A DNA stretch of 50,626 nt from Selenomonadaceae bacterium UBA2897 (GCA_002350105.1 DEDT01000039.1:40845-91470), one strand, 5' to 3'; shown: positions 32,983 through 41,837, counted from the first letter of the stretch. Notes: generated from the letters alone by a model not told the origin. A program made the numbers and translations.

Positions 32983-34497
32983 TCAGTCCTCCTGTACGGC
33001 CGCGACGAAGCGGTCAAAGGCGGCCATGCCCTGCTCATTGCGCTTATAGACACCTGCGTGCGTGAGCACCTGCAGGAACACCTGGCCGATTTCTTCCTTG
33101 AGCACCTTATCGACGCTCTCCCTGGTGACGCCCGGATATTTCTTCAGCAGCATCTTGTACCAGGCCGCGTGCTTCGCGATCTCCGGCATGTCCGAGATAT
33201 CCGGCGTGCCCTTGACGAGCTCGTCAGCGACCTGCGCCATCTCCGCCTTCAGGCGGGCCGGCAGCACCGCGAGACCCATGACCTCGATGAGGCCGATATT
33301 CTCCTTCTTGATGTGGTGCACTTCCTCATGCGGATGGAAAATGCCCAGCGGATACTCCGGCGTCGTGCGATTGTTGCGCAGTACGAGGTCGAGCTCATAG
33401 GCCTCGCCCTTGCGGCGGGCGATCGGCGTAACCGTGTTGTGCGGCGTGCCGTCCGTCTCCGCGAGGATATCGACGGACTCATCGGAATACTTGCGCCACT
33501 TCCTGAGAATCTTATTGGCAAGATCCGTGAGCTCATCGCGATCTTCGCCCGTGAGGCGCAGCGTGGACATCGGCCACTTCACGCGGCCGACTTTCACATT
33601 CGGGAACTCCGGGAAGCTGTAGGTCTTCTCCACCGGCGCCTTGGCCATGGCGAACGTATAGCGGCCGCCCTGATAATGGTCATGCGTGAGGATAGAGCCA
33701 CCCACGATAGGCAGGTCGGCGTTCGAGCCGAGGAAATAATGCGGCAGGATCGTTACGAAGTCCAGCAGGTTCTCGAAGCTGCGCTTCGATACCTTCATCG
33801 GGACGTGCTTGCGGTTCAACACGATGCAGTGCTCATTGTAGTAGGTATACGGCGAATACTGCATGAACCAGCGATGCCCCGAGAGGCGCAGCGGAATCAG
33901 GCGGTGCGTCTTACGCGCCGGGTGGCCGATGCGGCCTGCATAGCCTTCGTTCTCGCGGCAGAGCAGGCACTTCGGGTAGCTCGTCTGCGCCTGCTGCTTC
34001 GCGGCCGCGATATCGCGCGGGTCCTTCTCCGGCTTGGAGAGGTTGATCGTGATGTCGAGGTCGCCGTACGGCGTGGCCGTCTGCCAGATGATATTCTTGT
34101 CGATACGGTCCTTGCGGATGTAGTTCGAGGCGATGGACAGCTTGTAGAACTTGTCCGTAGCTGCCTTCGGGCTGCGTGCGTAGTCGCTGTTCCAGCGGCG
34201 GATGACCTCCGACGGGCGCGGCATCACGCAATCCATGAGACGCGTATCGAAGATATCGCGCTGCTCGTTCGTATTCTCGAGCAGGCCCTTGGCGCTCGCA
34301 TACTCGAGCATGTTCTGCAGGATGGGCTGAGCCGTCGGCAGTTCCTCGTCGAGGTCTTCCTCCGGCACATACTCCTCAGCCTGAAGCAGGTCGAGCAGGC
34401 AGTTGGCCGCGTAGTAGCGGTCCTCGTGGTTGATGAGCTCATGCTGCTCCGCGAAATGCAGCAGGCGGTTGATTTCATGATTGATGTCAATAGCCAT
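32983..34497 (-). CDS. galT: UDP-glucose-hexose-1-phosphate uridylyltransferase GalT (class II)
   Basis: A 504-residue enzyme that exchanges UMP between UDP-glucose and galactose-1-phosphate in the Leloir pathway. Its length and sequence (INRLLHFAEQHELI, PLRLSGHRWFMQYSPYTYYN, GGSILTHDHYQGGRYTFAMA with the active-site His region) fit the Firmicutes class II GalT, not the shorter E. coli type. ATG 34497 is preceded by AGGAAGAGAAAGATATC. Between galE and galR in one operon. Confidence 0.94.
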   Translation of the reverse strand: MAIDINHEINRLLHFAEQHELINHEDRYYAANCLLDLLQAEEYVPEEDLDEELPTAQPILQNMLEYASAKGLLENTNEQRDIFDTRLMDCVMPRPSEVIRRWNSDYARSPKAATDKFYKLSIASNYIRKDRIDKNIIWQTATPYGDLDITINLSKPEKDPRDIAAAKQQAQTSYPKCLLCRENEGYAGRIGHPARKTHRLIPLRLSGHRWFMQYSPYTYYNEHCIVLNRKHVPMKVSKRSFENLLDFVTILPHYFLGSNADLPIVGGSILTHDHYQGGRYTFAMAKAPVEKTYSFPEFPNVKVGRVKWPMSTLRLTGEDRDELTDLANKILRKWRKYSDESVDILAETDGTPHNTVTPIARRKGEAYELDLVLRNNRTTPEYPLGIFHPHEEVHHIKKENIGLIEVMGLAVLPARLKAEMAQVADELVKGTPDISDMPEIAKHAAWYKMLLKKYPGVTRESVDKVLKEEIGQVFLQVLTHAGVYKRNEQGMAAFDRFVAAVQED

Positions 34498-34545
34498 GAT
34501 ATCTTTCTCTTCCTTTTTGCTAAAAACAAGCCAACGATGCGGGGC

Positions 34546-35535
34546 TTAGTCCTGATAGCCCTCCGGATGCTTCTGATGCCAGGTCCAGGCCGTGCCGATG
34601 ACCTGCTCCACGTTCGTATAGCGCGGCTGCCAGCCGAGCACCTTGCGGGCTTTCTCGCTCGATGCGATCAGCTGGGCCGGATCGCCGGCGCGGCGCTTGC
34701 CCATCTCGACCTTGATCTCCTTGCCCGTGGCCTTCTTCGCGGCCTCGATCATCTCCTTGACGGAGAAGCCCTTGCCGTTGCCCAGGTTGAAGATGTTGCT
34801 CTCGCCACCCTTGCGCAGATACTCGAGGGCGAGCACATGCGCATCCGCGAGGTCGATGACATGGATGTAGTCACGCAGGCAGGTGCCGTCCGGCGTCGGA
34901 TAGTCGTCGCCGAATACCGTGATGTGGTCGCGCTTGCCCAGGGGAACCTGCAGGATCAGCGGAATCAGATGCGTCTCAGGATGATGATCCTCACCGATGG
35001 AGCCGTCATCAAGCGCGCCAGCCGCATTGAAATAGCGCAGGGAGACATAGCGGATGCCGTCGGCACGGCTGACCCACTTCATCATCTTCTCCATCGTGCG
35101 CTTCGTCTCGCCGTAGGTGTTCGTCGGATTCGTCGGGTCATCCTCCATGATGGGGATGCGCTCCGGCTCGCCATATACGGCCGCCGTAGATGAGAAGACG
35201 ATCTTGTCCACATGATGGCGCACCATGGCCTCCAGCAGCACCTGCATGCCGTAGACGTTGTTGTTGAAGTACTTCAGCGGCTTCTCCATGCTCTCGCCGA
35301 CAAGGGAATTCGCGGCGAAGTGGATGACGGCCTCGATCTTGTTCCCCGTGAAGATCTTGTCCAGCACGGAAGCATCGCGGATATCGCCTTCGTAGAACTT
35401 CGCCTTCGGATTGATGGCACCGCGATGACCCGTCTGCAGGTTATCGACGATGACGACATCCTCCCCCTTCGCAACGAGCTGATGCACCGCATGCGAACCG
35501 ATGTAGCCAGCGCCACCACAAACCAGAATAGACAT
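34546..35535 (-). CDS. galE: UDP-glucose 4-epimerase GalE
   Basis: A 329-residue short-chain dehydrogenase-like enzyme that converts UDP-galactose to UDP-glucose. It has the NAD motif GGAGYIGSH (about 7-15), IVDNLQTGH, the catalytic Ser/Tyr/Lys in FSSTAAVYG and NTYGETKRTME, and LRYFNAAGA. ATG 35535 follows AAGGGG at seven bases; the extension to 35595 enters the galK-galE hairpin and is rejected. Second gene of galKETR. Confidence 0.95.
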   Translation of the reverse strand: MSILVCGGAGYIGSHAVHQLVAKGEDVVIVDNLQTGHRGAINPKAKFYEGDIRDASVLDKIFTGNKIEAVIHFAANSLVGESMEKPLKYFNNNVYGMQVLLEAMVRHHVDKIVFSSTAAVYGEPERIPIMEDDPTNPTNTYGETKRTMEKMMKWVSRADGIRYVSLRYFNAAGALDDGSIGEDHHPETHLIPLILQVPLGKRDHITVFGDDYPTPDGTCLRDYIHVIDLADAHVLALEYLRKGGESNIFNLGNGKGFSVKEMIEAAKKATGKEIKVEMGKRRAGDPAQLIASSEKARKVLGWQPRYTNVEQVIGTAWTWHQKHPEGYQD

Positions 35536-35563
35536 TGTAAAACCCCTTTTCCTTGCAACCCTA

Positions 35564-35594
35564 TGTGCTGCCACCGCTGAGCGGCCGCAGCACA
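35564..35594 (-). promoter_or_regulatory. Branched hairpin between galK and galE
   Basis: Outer stem TGTGCTGC/GCAGCACA encloses an inner CCGC/GCGG hairpin. No T tract follows, so it is more likely an mRNA-stability or processing element than a terminator. Confidence 0.45.
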
Positions 35595-35654
35595 TTTGAT
35601 AAACAGAGCTTATAGCTTCATCATAGCAGATTTATTTTACGAAAGCAATTACTC

Positions 35655-36827
35655 TCAGTCAATACGATGCGTGCCGTCGGCGATGCTCGCGACGACAAAG
35701 CTCGGTGCATAGCCGATTTTCTTCGTGTAGCCTTCCGTCAGCACCTTCTTGAAGTTCTCGATTGCGTCGTTCTTCACGATGCTGATCGTGCTGCCGCCGA
35801 AGCCGGCGCCGACCATGCGGGAGCCGATGACACCCGGCACGCCCCAGGCGAGCTCAGCGAGCGTATCGAGCTCGATGCCCGTCACATCGTAGTCATCGCG
35901 CAGAGAGAAATGCGACTCATTCATGAGCTTGCCGAACTTCTCGACGTCGTCATGCTCCAGCGCATCGACGGCCTCGAGCGCGCGGTTGTTCTCGTAGACG
36001 GCATGGCGGGCACGCTGGCGCTCCAGATGCTCGGAGATATGGCCGGCCAGTTTGTTGAACTCCTCATTGGAGAGCTCGCCGAGGGCCTTGAGCTCCGGCT
36101 TGACCTCTTTCAACTCGTTCAGCGCATGCTCGCACTGGGCGCGGCGCACGTTGTAGGCCGAGGAAGCGAGGCTGTGCGGCTTGTTCGTGTTCGTAATGAC
36201 GATGCTCGCATCCTTGAGCGCGATCTTGCTGTAGCGATACTCCAGCGTGTTGCAGTCGAGCAGGATTGCATGGTCTTTCTTGCCCATGCCCACGGCGAAC
36301 TGGTCCATGATGCCACAGTTGACGCCGACGAACTTATTCTCCGCCTTCTGTGAGAGTTTGACCATCTCGACCATGTCGAGGCCGAAGTGGAAGGCATCCT
36401 CGAGGATATCCGCCATGAGCACTTCCAGCGAAGCCGAGGAAGAGAGGCCGGCACCGGCGGGCAGCGTGCCGTAGAACACGATATCGAAACCATGCGCCGG
36501 CTTGTAGCCCGCCTCGTTGAACATCTCGACGACGCCCATCGGATAGTTGGCCCAGTCATGGGCCTTGTCATAGCTGAGGCCGCTCATCGGGAACTCGATG
36601 ACCCCCTTATCGGCGAGGTTCATCGAATAGACACGCGACTTGTCATCCTTGCGGTCAGCTACCACCGCATAGGTGCCGAGCGAAATCGCGCAGGGGAAAA
36701 CATGACCGCCGTTGTAGTCCGTATGCTCACCGATCAGGTTGACACGACCCGGGGAGAAGAAGCTGCGCTGTGCCTGTCCGCCGAACTGCTCCGTAAAAGC
36801 CTTTTTCATGTCCTCGAGAATTGCCAT
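35655..36827 (-). CDS. galK: Galactokinase GalK
   Basis: A 390-residue GHMP kinase that makes galactose-1-phosphate with ATP. It carries the galactokinase signature SPGRVNLIGEHTDYNGGHVF (about 25-44), the ATP loop LPAGAGLSSSASLEV, the catalytic-region GVNCGIMDQFAVGMGKKDHA and the C-terminal GSRMVGAGFGGSTISIVKN. GGAGGAAAAACAA precedes ATG 36827. First gene of galKETR, behind an operator-rich promoter and a 5' hairpin. Confidence 0.96.
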   Translation of the reverse strand: MAILEDMKKAFTEQFGGQAQRSFFSPGRVNLIGEHTDYNGGHVFPCAISLGTYAVVADRKDDKSRVYSMNLADKGVIEFPMSGLSYDKAHDWANYPMGVVEMFNEAGYKPAHGFDIVFYGTLPAGAGLSSSASLEVLMADILEDAFHFGLDMVEMVKLSQKAENKFVGVNCGIMDQFAVGMGKKDHAILLDCNTLEYRYSKIALKDASIVITNTNKPHSLASSAYNVRRAQCEHALNELKEVKPELKALGELSNEEFNKLAGHISEHLERQRARHAVYENNRALEAVDALEHDDVEKFGKLMNESHFSLRDDYDVTGIELDTLAELAWGVPGVIGSRMVGAGFGGSTISIVKNDAIENFKKVLTEGYTKKIGYAPSFVVASIADGTHRID

Positions 36828-36877
36828 TTGTTTTTCCTCCTTAAATAGTGCCGCTGCCGTAACAGTCGGCGCAATCA

Positions 36878-36889
36878 GTAACCGTTTAC
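36878..36889. promoter_or_regulatory. LacI-type operator in the galK leader
   Basis: GTAACCGTTTAC is a near-perfect 12-bp palindrome, about 60 bases downstream of the predicted transcript start. It would suit GalR, and it also nearly matches a CcpA cre site; the sequence alone does not decide. Confidence 0.65.
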
Positions 36890-36900
36890 AGTTTATGCCC

Positions 36901-36943
36901 GGGAAAAGGCACAGCGGCTAAGGCCGTCTGTGCCTTGTTTCCC
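36901..36943 (-). promoter_or_regulatory. Long 5'-end hairpin in the galK transcript
   Basis: Arms GGGAAA/TTTCCC, GGCACAG/CTGTGCC and CGGC/GCCG stack with small internal loops around a CTTA loop. On the minus strand the inner stem is followed by TTTTCCC. It begins about six bases after the predicted start of transcription and could stabilise the mRNA or attenuate it. Confidence 0.6.
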
Positions 36944-36955
36944 TTTGTTGTCTCT

Positions 36956-37003
36956 AGTTTACGCCATAAATCGACAAAAGTCAAGCATTTAGAAAGCGTT
37001 TAT
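36956..37003 (-). promoter_or_regulatory. galK promoter with flanking operator half-sites
   Basis: Minus strand TTGACT (36979-36984), 17-base spacer, TAAACT (36956-36961). The half-site CGTAAAC overlaps the -10 box, and ATAAACGCTTTC (36992-37003) lies upstream of the -35 box. With the leader site at 36878 this gives three spaced sites. Confidence 0.7.
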
Positions 37004-37036
37004 TGCTATATTTTGCAAGATAGAAAACCTATACTA

Positions 37037-37561
37037 TTATTCTTTCGTGAGCGTGAAGTTATCGAACGAGCCCCAGTTGCCCGCATTGCCGTCAACCATG
37101 ACGCCAAGCGTGACCTTGCCCCCCTTGACCTCAACGCCGGAAACCGTCCAGGTCTGCCACTTGTTCCAGCCCGTGTTCTTGATGTCAGCCGTCTTTTTCT
37201 GACCGTTGCACTCGGCGAAGAGCTGCATGGCTTTCTCGCCGCCACCGCCCTGCGTCATGACCGTCACCGTGTACGTGCCGTCCGGTACATCCTCGACGAC
37301 CTGGCTGGCCGTGAACTTGAAGTCCTTGTCCTTCCAGAAATGCATGGCACCTTTGCCCTGCATATCACCGGCCTTCGTGGCGATATCGACGCAGCGGTCA
37401 CCAGCGATATCCCAGCCCACGGTCTTGCCATTCTCGAAATCCGGATTCAGGATAAGATCCGTCGAGTCCGTCGCCGCCTGCGTGACAGACGGCACAGCGG
37501 CAAAAGCCGCGCCAAACATAAGGGCAGAGCAAACAGCAGCAGTCATACGATACATTTTCAT
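37037..37561 (-). CDS. Secreted stand-alone galactan-binding-type module
   Basis: A 174-residue exported protein made of a signal peptide (about 1-29, ending VTQA) and one jelly-roll-like module. The module matches the C-terminal 145 residues of the three GH53 galactanases in this window: NPDFENGKTVGWDIAGD, GKGAMHFWKDKDF, MTQGGGG, DGNAGNWGSFDNFTL. It resembles family CBM61, known from galactanases, though the family number is my inference. No catalytic domain is present. GGAGGAAAAGAAT precedes ATG 37561. The promoter carries the same 17-bp palindrome as the galactanase promoters. It may bind galactan at the cell surface, feed substrate to the enzymes, or report it to a sensor. Confidence 0.82.
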   Translation of the reverse strand: MKMYRMTAAVCSALMFGAAFAAVPSVTQAATDSTDLILNPDFENGKTVGWDIAGDRCVDIATKAGDMQGKGAMHFWKDKDFKFTASQVVEDVPDGTYTVTVMTQGGGGEKAMQLFAECNGQKKTADIKNTGWNKWQTWTVSGVEVKGGKVTLGVMVDGNAGNWGSFDNFTLTKE

Positions 37562-37622
37562 ATTCTTTTCCTCCCAAGATATGTCGTTACGTATTTATTT
37601 TTGTTGTCCATTGTTACTTATT

Positions 37623-37666
37623 ATTATATTCGACTAATCGACTATGCCGTTTTCAGGTTCTGAAAA
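37623..37666 (-). promoter_or_regulatory. Palindrome-type promoter of the binding-module gene
   Basis: TTTTCA-N5-TGAAAA (37650-37666), then 21 bases to TATAAT (minus strand, 37623-37628). No -35 consensus is present in the expected place; the end of the palindrome occupies it. The spacer holds a GTCGA-TTA-GTCGA direct repeat. Confidence 0.7.
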
Positions 37667-37679
37667 TCTTTTCAGGACG

Positions 37680-37709
37680 CAAAAACAGGCCGCAGCCAAG
37701 CTGCGACCT
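37680..37709 (-). terminator. Terminator of the chemoreceptor gene
   Basis: Stem CAGGTCGCAGC/GCTGCGGCCTG (one G-T pair) with a 3-base loop, then TTTTTG on the minus strand. Confidence 0.85.
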
Positions 37710-37725
37710 GCAAATAAGCGAAATA

Positions 37726-39444
37726 TCAATATTCAAATTTCGACAGGGAATCCTGCAAGCCCTGCGCGAGTTTCGAGAGCGAATCACTCGCCGTAGCGAT
37801 CTCCGCCGCCGATGCCGACTGCTCTTCCGTAGCCGCCGAGACGTTCTCCATCTCGCTCGACACGGTACGACCCTGTGCCTCGACCTGCTGCACCTGCGAC
37901 GAGATAGCCCCCGCCTGATGGTTGACGTTCTCGATTTCCGTCGCCATGGCCTGCGCCTCACGCGAAACGCCATCGACGAACACGCGGATCTCGTCAAAGA
38001 CCTCCTTCAGTCCATCGACAGACGAGGCACCATCCGCCACGGCCTTGCTGCCTTGCTGCATGGAATCCACCGCTGCGGACGTATCCTTTTGGATCGTCTG
38101 GATGAGCCCTGTGATCTGGGCTGCAGCCTGTGCGGATTCCTCCGCCAGCTTGCGCACCTCGTCGGCGACCACGGCGAAGCCGCGGCCATGCTCGCCCGCG
38201 CGCGCCGCCTCGATTGCGGCGTTCAGCGCCAGCAGGTTCGTCTGGTCGGCGATGTTGCTGATCGTCTCGACGATCTTGCCGATCTCCTGCGAATTCGCAC
38301 CGAGCTTGTCCACGATGGCCGCCGATGCCTTGACCGTGCTGGCCGCACCCTGAATGCTCTTGACAGAACCTTCGATAGCTTTACTTCCGGATGCCGCACG
38401 GTCGTGCGCCTCCGAAGCATGTGCAGCCACGCGTTTGGCCTGATCATGCATCTTGTCGACTGCTGTACTCACATCGGCCACAGAATGCGAGGAATGAGCT
38501 ACCTCCTCCTCCTGCTGCGTCACAGCCTCTGCCGCGCGCTGCACGGACTGAGCCACCTGATCCGACGCCTGCGCCGACTGCGAGGAGCTCGCCGTGAGCT
38601 CCTCACTGGCCGCCGCGATCTGCTGTGCCGAGTCGTTCGTATTGTGCATGAGCTTGCTGATACTCGTGCGCATCTCCGCCACGGTCGCGGCCATCTCGCC
38701 GAACTCATCACCACGCACGATCTGCCGCTCGCTCTCACGGAAATCGCCATCGCGCAGCCGCTCACAGGCACGCTTCATCTCATAGAGCGGCCGCGTGATA
38801 TTGCCGCCAATATAGCGCGCCACCAGCAGCATGATGACTAATGCGACGAGCCCCTCGATAATCATGTTACGCGTTGCCGCCGCCGCTTTGGTGAGATTGC
38901 GATTGTAGACATCTTCGGCATTTGTGATTGTCATTTCCTGCAGCTCTTTGATGGGTTCACCCACCTCGGCGCTGTTCTTCTGCCCCTGATCATAGTAGAG
39001 TTTCTGTGCCTCAGCCTGCTGGCCACTCTGCACCAGGGTACCGATCTGCTTGCCCGTCGCGTAGAGCTTGTCCCAGTTGGTCTCAATGACGTCCATGCGC
39101 TCCTGCATGCCCTCGACGCCCTGTGAGTTGGCCTTGCAGTCGGCCATCGTCTGCTTGAAGCGGTCGTTGATGCTTTCGATGGTCTTGCTGTTTTTCTCCT
39201 GCTCCTTCGCATCCTTGCTGTCAGCCAGGTTCAGCTCATGCACCTGCATATCGCGCATGAAATATTTCATTTCGCCGATCATCTGCATGTTCTTGAGCTT
39301 CTGGTTGTACATCTTGCTCATCCGGTAGTTCGAATCCTGCAACATACTGTAGCCGGTATAACCCACGGAGAAGAGCGCAATCGCAGCGATGACTGCCAAG
39401 GCAACAATTTTGACTGAGACTTTGACATCATTCAGCCATTTCAC
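37726..39444 (-). CDS. Methyl-accepting chemotaxis protein
   Basis: A 572-residue membrane receptor. It has a first membrane span (about 10-32), an outside four-helix sensor (about 33-188), a second span (about 190-212), a HAMP segment (RYIGGNITRPLYEMKRACER) and a long cytoplasmic signalling hairpin whose tip reads IGKIVETISNIADQTNLLAL then NAAIEAARAGEHGRGFAVVA. It sends attractant or repellent signals to CheA and the flagella. Start: GTG 39444 has GAGG five bases upstream. The sensor is of the 4HB type, so the ligand cannot be named; its neighbours suggest sugar, galactan products or phosphate compounds. Confidence 0.94.
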   Translation of the reverse strand: MKWLNDVKVSVKIVALAVIAAIALFSVGYTGYSMLQDSNYRMSKMYNQKLKNMQMIGEMKYFMRDMQVHELNLADSKDAKEQEKNSKTIESINDRFKQTMADCKANSQGVEGMQERMDVIETNWDKLYATGKQIGTLVQSGQQAEAQKLYYDQGQKNSAEVGEPIKELQEMTITNAEDVYNRNLTKAAAATRNMIIEGLVALVIMLLVARYIGGNITRPLYEMKRACERLRDGDFRESERQIVRGDEFGEMAATVAEMRTSISKLMHNTNDSAQQIAAASEELTASSSQSAQASDQVAQSVQRAAEAVTQQEEEVAHSSHSVADVSTAVDKMHDQAKRVAAHASEAHDRAASGSKAIEGSVKSIQGAASTVKASAAIVDKLGANSQEIGKIVETISNIADQTNLLALNAAIEAARAGEHGRGFAVVADEVRKLAEESAQAAAQITGLIQTIQKDTSAAVDSMQQGSKAVADGASSVDGLKEVFDEIRVFVDGVSREAQAMATEIENVNHQAGAISSQVQQVEAQGRTVSSEMENVSAATEEQSASAAEIATASDSLSKLAQGLQDSLSKFEY

Positions 39445-39495
39445 TTTTGCCTCGCCTACCTTTCTTCATACACACACTACACTTTATAGATTTTA

Positions 39496-40512
39496 TTACT
39501 TCTGCTGATGCAGCCATTTCGACCACGTCGTCTGGAAATTCGTCTTATAGTTGGCCTGCACATAGTCGTAGAATTTCTGCATCATGGCCGCCTTTTCCAT
39601 GTAATATGGCTTCTTCCAGCTATCAGCCTCTTTTACCTTAGCCTTGAACGGGCCGTAGTAGAAACCGCCGAGCATATGCTGGCGATACGTGATATCCTTG
39701 AACGATACCTGCGGGTTGCGCATCATGTCGTACATATCCATGTACGCCGTGGTGCGGCCTACGCCGGCCTCGCAATGGAAATGCAACCAGGCACCTGCGG
39801 GCAACTGGCGGTAGAACGCGATAAAGCGGTCGATGTTCGCCTCACTCGGCCAGGCATGATCCGTGGCCGCGATGCGGAAATAACGGAACCCGACGCCCTC
39901 GGCGACCTCCTGCTCCGTCTGGGCTTTCGTCACGCGCAGTACTTTGCCGCCCTTCGGCAGCTTGTCCTTACCGAGCGGCGCGAGATAGGCCGTCTTGCCG
40001 ACAGCCGCATGCAGGCGTTGTGCTTCATCTTTAAGCGCCGCGCGCTGCGATTTCTGTACGTTAGCCCAGTCGTGCTGACCGAACCAGCTCACAGCCGTGC
40101 CGTCGAGGTAGCCGTGCGACTCCTGCCGCAGATCCACATCATAGATCGGCCCAGTAGTCTTCGTGCGCAGTGCCTCGTAGAGCGCCTTCATCTCCGCAGG
40201 GGAGCACTGTGCCGCGCCCGAGACACGCAGCGTATCGAGGCCCGCGCGGGACGGCTTATAGCTCTCATCCAGCTTGAACTTCTTGCTCGGCGCCTTGAAC
40301 GCATCCTCCGACGTGCGGAAGTTGCGCGGCAGGGACGTGCCCACCGAGTCAATACGCCATACGAAGCCCTCGTAGTCCTTCGGGTTCTCCTGCTCGATGA
40401 GCTTACCCGTCGCAGACTGATCCTTCACGGCAGCATAGCTCGGCATCGGCGAAAGCATAAGGCCTGCCATGAGACCTGCGAGTACCAGATACGTTTTCTT
40501 CTGCATATACAT
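39496..40512 (-). CDS. phyA: Cysteine phytase PhyA (PTP-like inositol polyphosphatase)
   Basis: A 338-residue exported enzyme (signal peptide about 1-27, ending PSYA) that removes phosphates from phytate. The tyrosine-phosphatase loop HCEAGVGRT gives nucleophile Cys247 and Arg253, and TDHAWP supplies general acid Asp218. YRQHMLGGFYYGPFK and the C-terminal WSKWL also match the Selenomonas ruminantium PhyA type, whose numbering is offset by only five residues. It lies 35 bases after the porin-like gene, so the two are probably cotranscribed. Two ATGs (40512, 40506) are possible; the first is better spaced from AAGTGG. Confidence 0.93.
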   Translation of the reverse strand: MYMQKKTYLVLAGLMAGLMLSPMPSYAAVKDQSATGKLIEQENPKDYEGFVWRIDSVGTSLPRNFRTSEDAFKAPSKKFKLDESYKPSRAGLDTLRVSGAAQCSPAEMKALYEALRTKTTGPIYDVDLRQESHGYLDGTAVSWFGQHDWANVQKSQRAALKDEAQRLHAAVGKTAYLAPLGKDKLPKGGKVLRVTKAQTEQEVAEGVGFRYFRIAATDHAWPSEANIDRFIAFYRQLPAGAWLHFHCEAGVGRTTAYMDMYDMMRNPQVSFKDITYRQHMLGGFYYGPFKAKVKEADSWKKPYYMEKAAMMQKFYDYVQANYKTNFQTTWSKWLHQQK

Positions 40513-40547
40513 AATACAAAGCCACTTCCTTTTGCGCTAGTACCTTA

Positions 40548-41744
40548 TCAGAATTTGGACGTAAATTTCAGGTATGTCGTATAATACGGTTCTTTTTCGA
40601 CCGGAGCAGCACGTCTTATATCAATGTTACCCGCAACTGGTTTTGTATGCGCCCAATAGCGCTCCAAAGACAGTTTCGTATGCTTGCTTGTCATATAATC
40701 AAGAGACAAGCCAAAGCCCATGATGCCTCGGCTACCCACATAGTCATCATATGCTGTATAGCCGCTATCCATAAAGAGATTTTCATCCACATTGAAGTAA
40801 TTCAATGTCGTCAGGAAATCCCCCTTTTCCCTGGCTGCTCCATAGGACAGACTGAGCAAATAACCATCTGTGCTGGAACGCGAGCCCGTGCACGCATAGC
40901 CATATTTTTCCCTGGTCATGCCTGGCTTATCATGATTATTGTTATGCACATACTCACCCATAAAGCTGAGTTTACCCGCTATGGGTGTCTCAACATAGGC
41001 ACCGAGATAATGCTCCGGCTGCTGCCCGCCCCAATAGGCACCAACCAGACTATCCTTTGTGAAATGATGCTGATAATCTACATATTTCAGAATACGGCTT
41101 TGTGACTTCTCATCTTTTGGTGTTGCCAGATAATCCTGTGAATCACGGCCATAACCTGCAAACAGCGAATCACTTGGCGTCATCGCATAACGCGCCGAGA
41201 AAATATTCAAGCTGCTCTTCCCGAGCCACAAGCCTTCACCGACCGTAGCCGACTGCACACCGGCATTAACATAGACGGGGCCAAAGGCGCGGCCAATCGA
41301 AGCCGCATCCAGCTTGACCTGATTTTTCTCCGAACCATTCTTACCGTCAGCAGGCTCCGCCGATGTCGACTTGAACTTCAGGCCAAAGGCAACATCATAG
41401 GTGTTATCGACCTGCGTTTTAGCTTTTAGTCGTACCTCAGATTTAACCGTTTCTTTCTTGTGCTCATCGTGCATAAAGCCGTTTTTCGTCGAGCCGGACC
41501 ATTTGAGCGTCGGTGCCTTGCTCTTCTCGGCCTTCGCAGCCTTTTTGTCCTTGCTCTCTTTCTCCTTGAGCTGCTGCTCCAGCGTGTTCAGGCGCGCGGT
41601 GAGCGCGGCGATCTCCTCGCGCATCTGCGCGACCTCACTGGCCTGGCTGTCTGCCTGCTCTGCAGCCCACGCAGTGCCCGGCAGCGTCGTCATCAGTGAG
41701 GCCATAACGGCCATGGCTAATCCTTTTTGCTTTATTCTCTGCAT
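40548..41744 (-). CDS. Outer-membrane porin-like protein with coiled coil
   Basis: A 398-residue exported protein. A signal peptide (about 1-22, ending AWA) is followed by a coiled coil (about 28-60, VAQMREEIAALTARLNTLEQ) and a Lys-rich stretch. The remaining 330 residues alternate in the way of a beta-barrel (FGLKFKS, PVYVNAGVQSATVG, YLLSLSYGAA) and end in Phe (TYLKFTSKF), the usual assembly signal. The SLH domain of OmpM-type Negativicutes porins is absent. ATG 41744 follows AGAGG; the extension to 41762 is not supported. With phyA downstream it may pass phytate products or phosphate. Substrate is inferred only from context. Confidence 0.78.
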   Translation of the reverse strand: MQRIKQKGLAMAVMASLMTTLPGTAWAAEQADSQASEVAQMREEIAALTARLNTLEQQLKEKESKDKKAAKAEKSKAPTLKWSGSTKNGFMHDEHKKETVKSEVRLKAKTQVDNTYDVAFGLKFKSTSAEPADGKNGSEKNQVKLDAASIGRAFGPVYVNAGVQSATVGEGLWLGKSSLNIFSARYAMTPSDSLFAGYGRDSQDYLATPKDEKSQSRILKYVDYQHHFTKDSLVGAYWGGQQPEHYLGAYVETPIAGKLSFMGEYVHNNNHDKPGMTREKYGYACTGSRSSTDGYLLSLSYGAAREKGDFLTTLNYFNVDENLFMDSGYTAYDDYVGSRGIMGFGLSLDYMTSKHTKLSLERYWAHTKPVAGNIDIRRAAPVEKEPYYTTYLKFTSKF

Positions 41745-41837
41745 GTGAATCCATCCTCTCATAAAACAGTTTAACCATCGAAAAATTTGTCAAAAGTTTA
41801 TACAGGATTTACGGATTCCCTCTTTTTCCCTTTTTTC

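Noticed and set aside
31834..35193. A 1119-codon open frame on the plus strand
   Set aside because: It runs antisense to tRNA-Gly, galR, galT and galE, which are certain. High GC with strong third-position bias keeps the opposite strand open. The translated sequence has no recognisable domain.
37037..37561. Fragment of a broken fourth galactanase
   Set aside because: It has its own promoter, ribosome-binding site, signal peptide and complete module, and no trace of a GH53 domain lies next to it.
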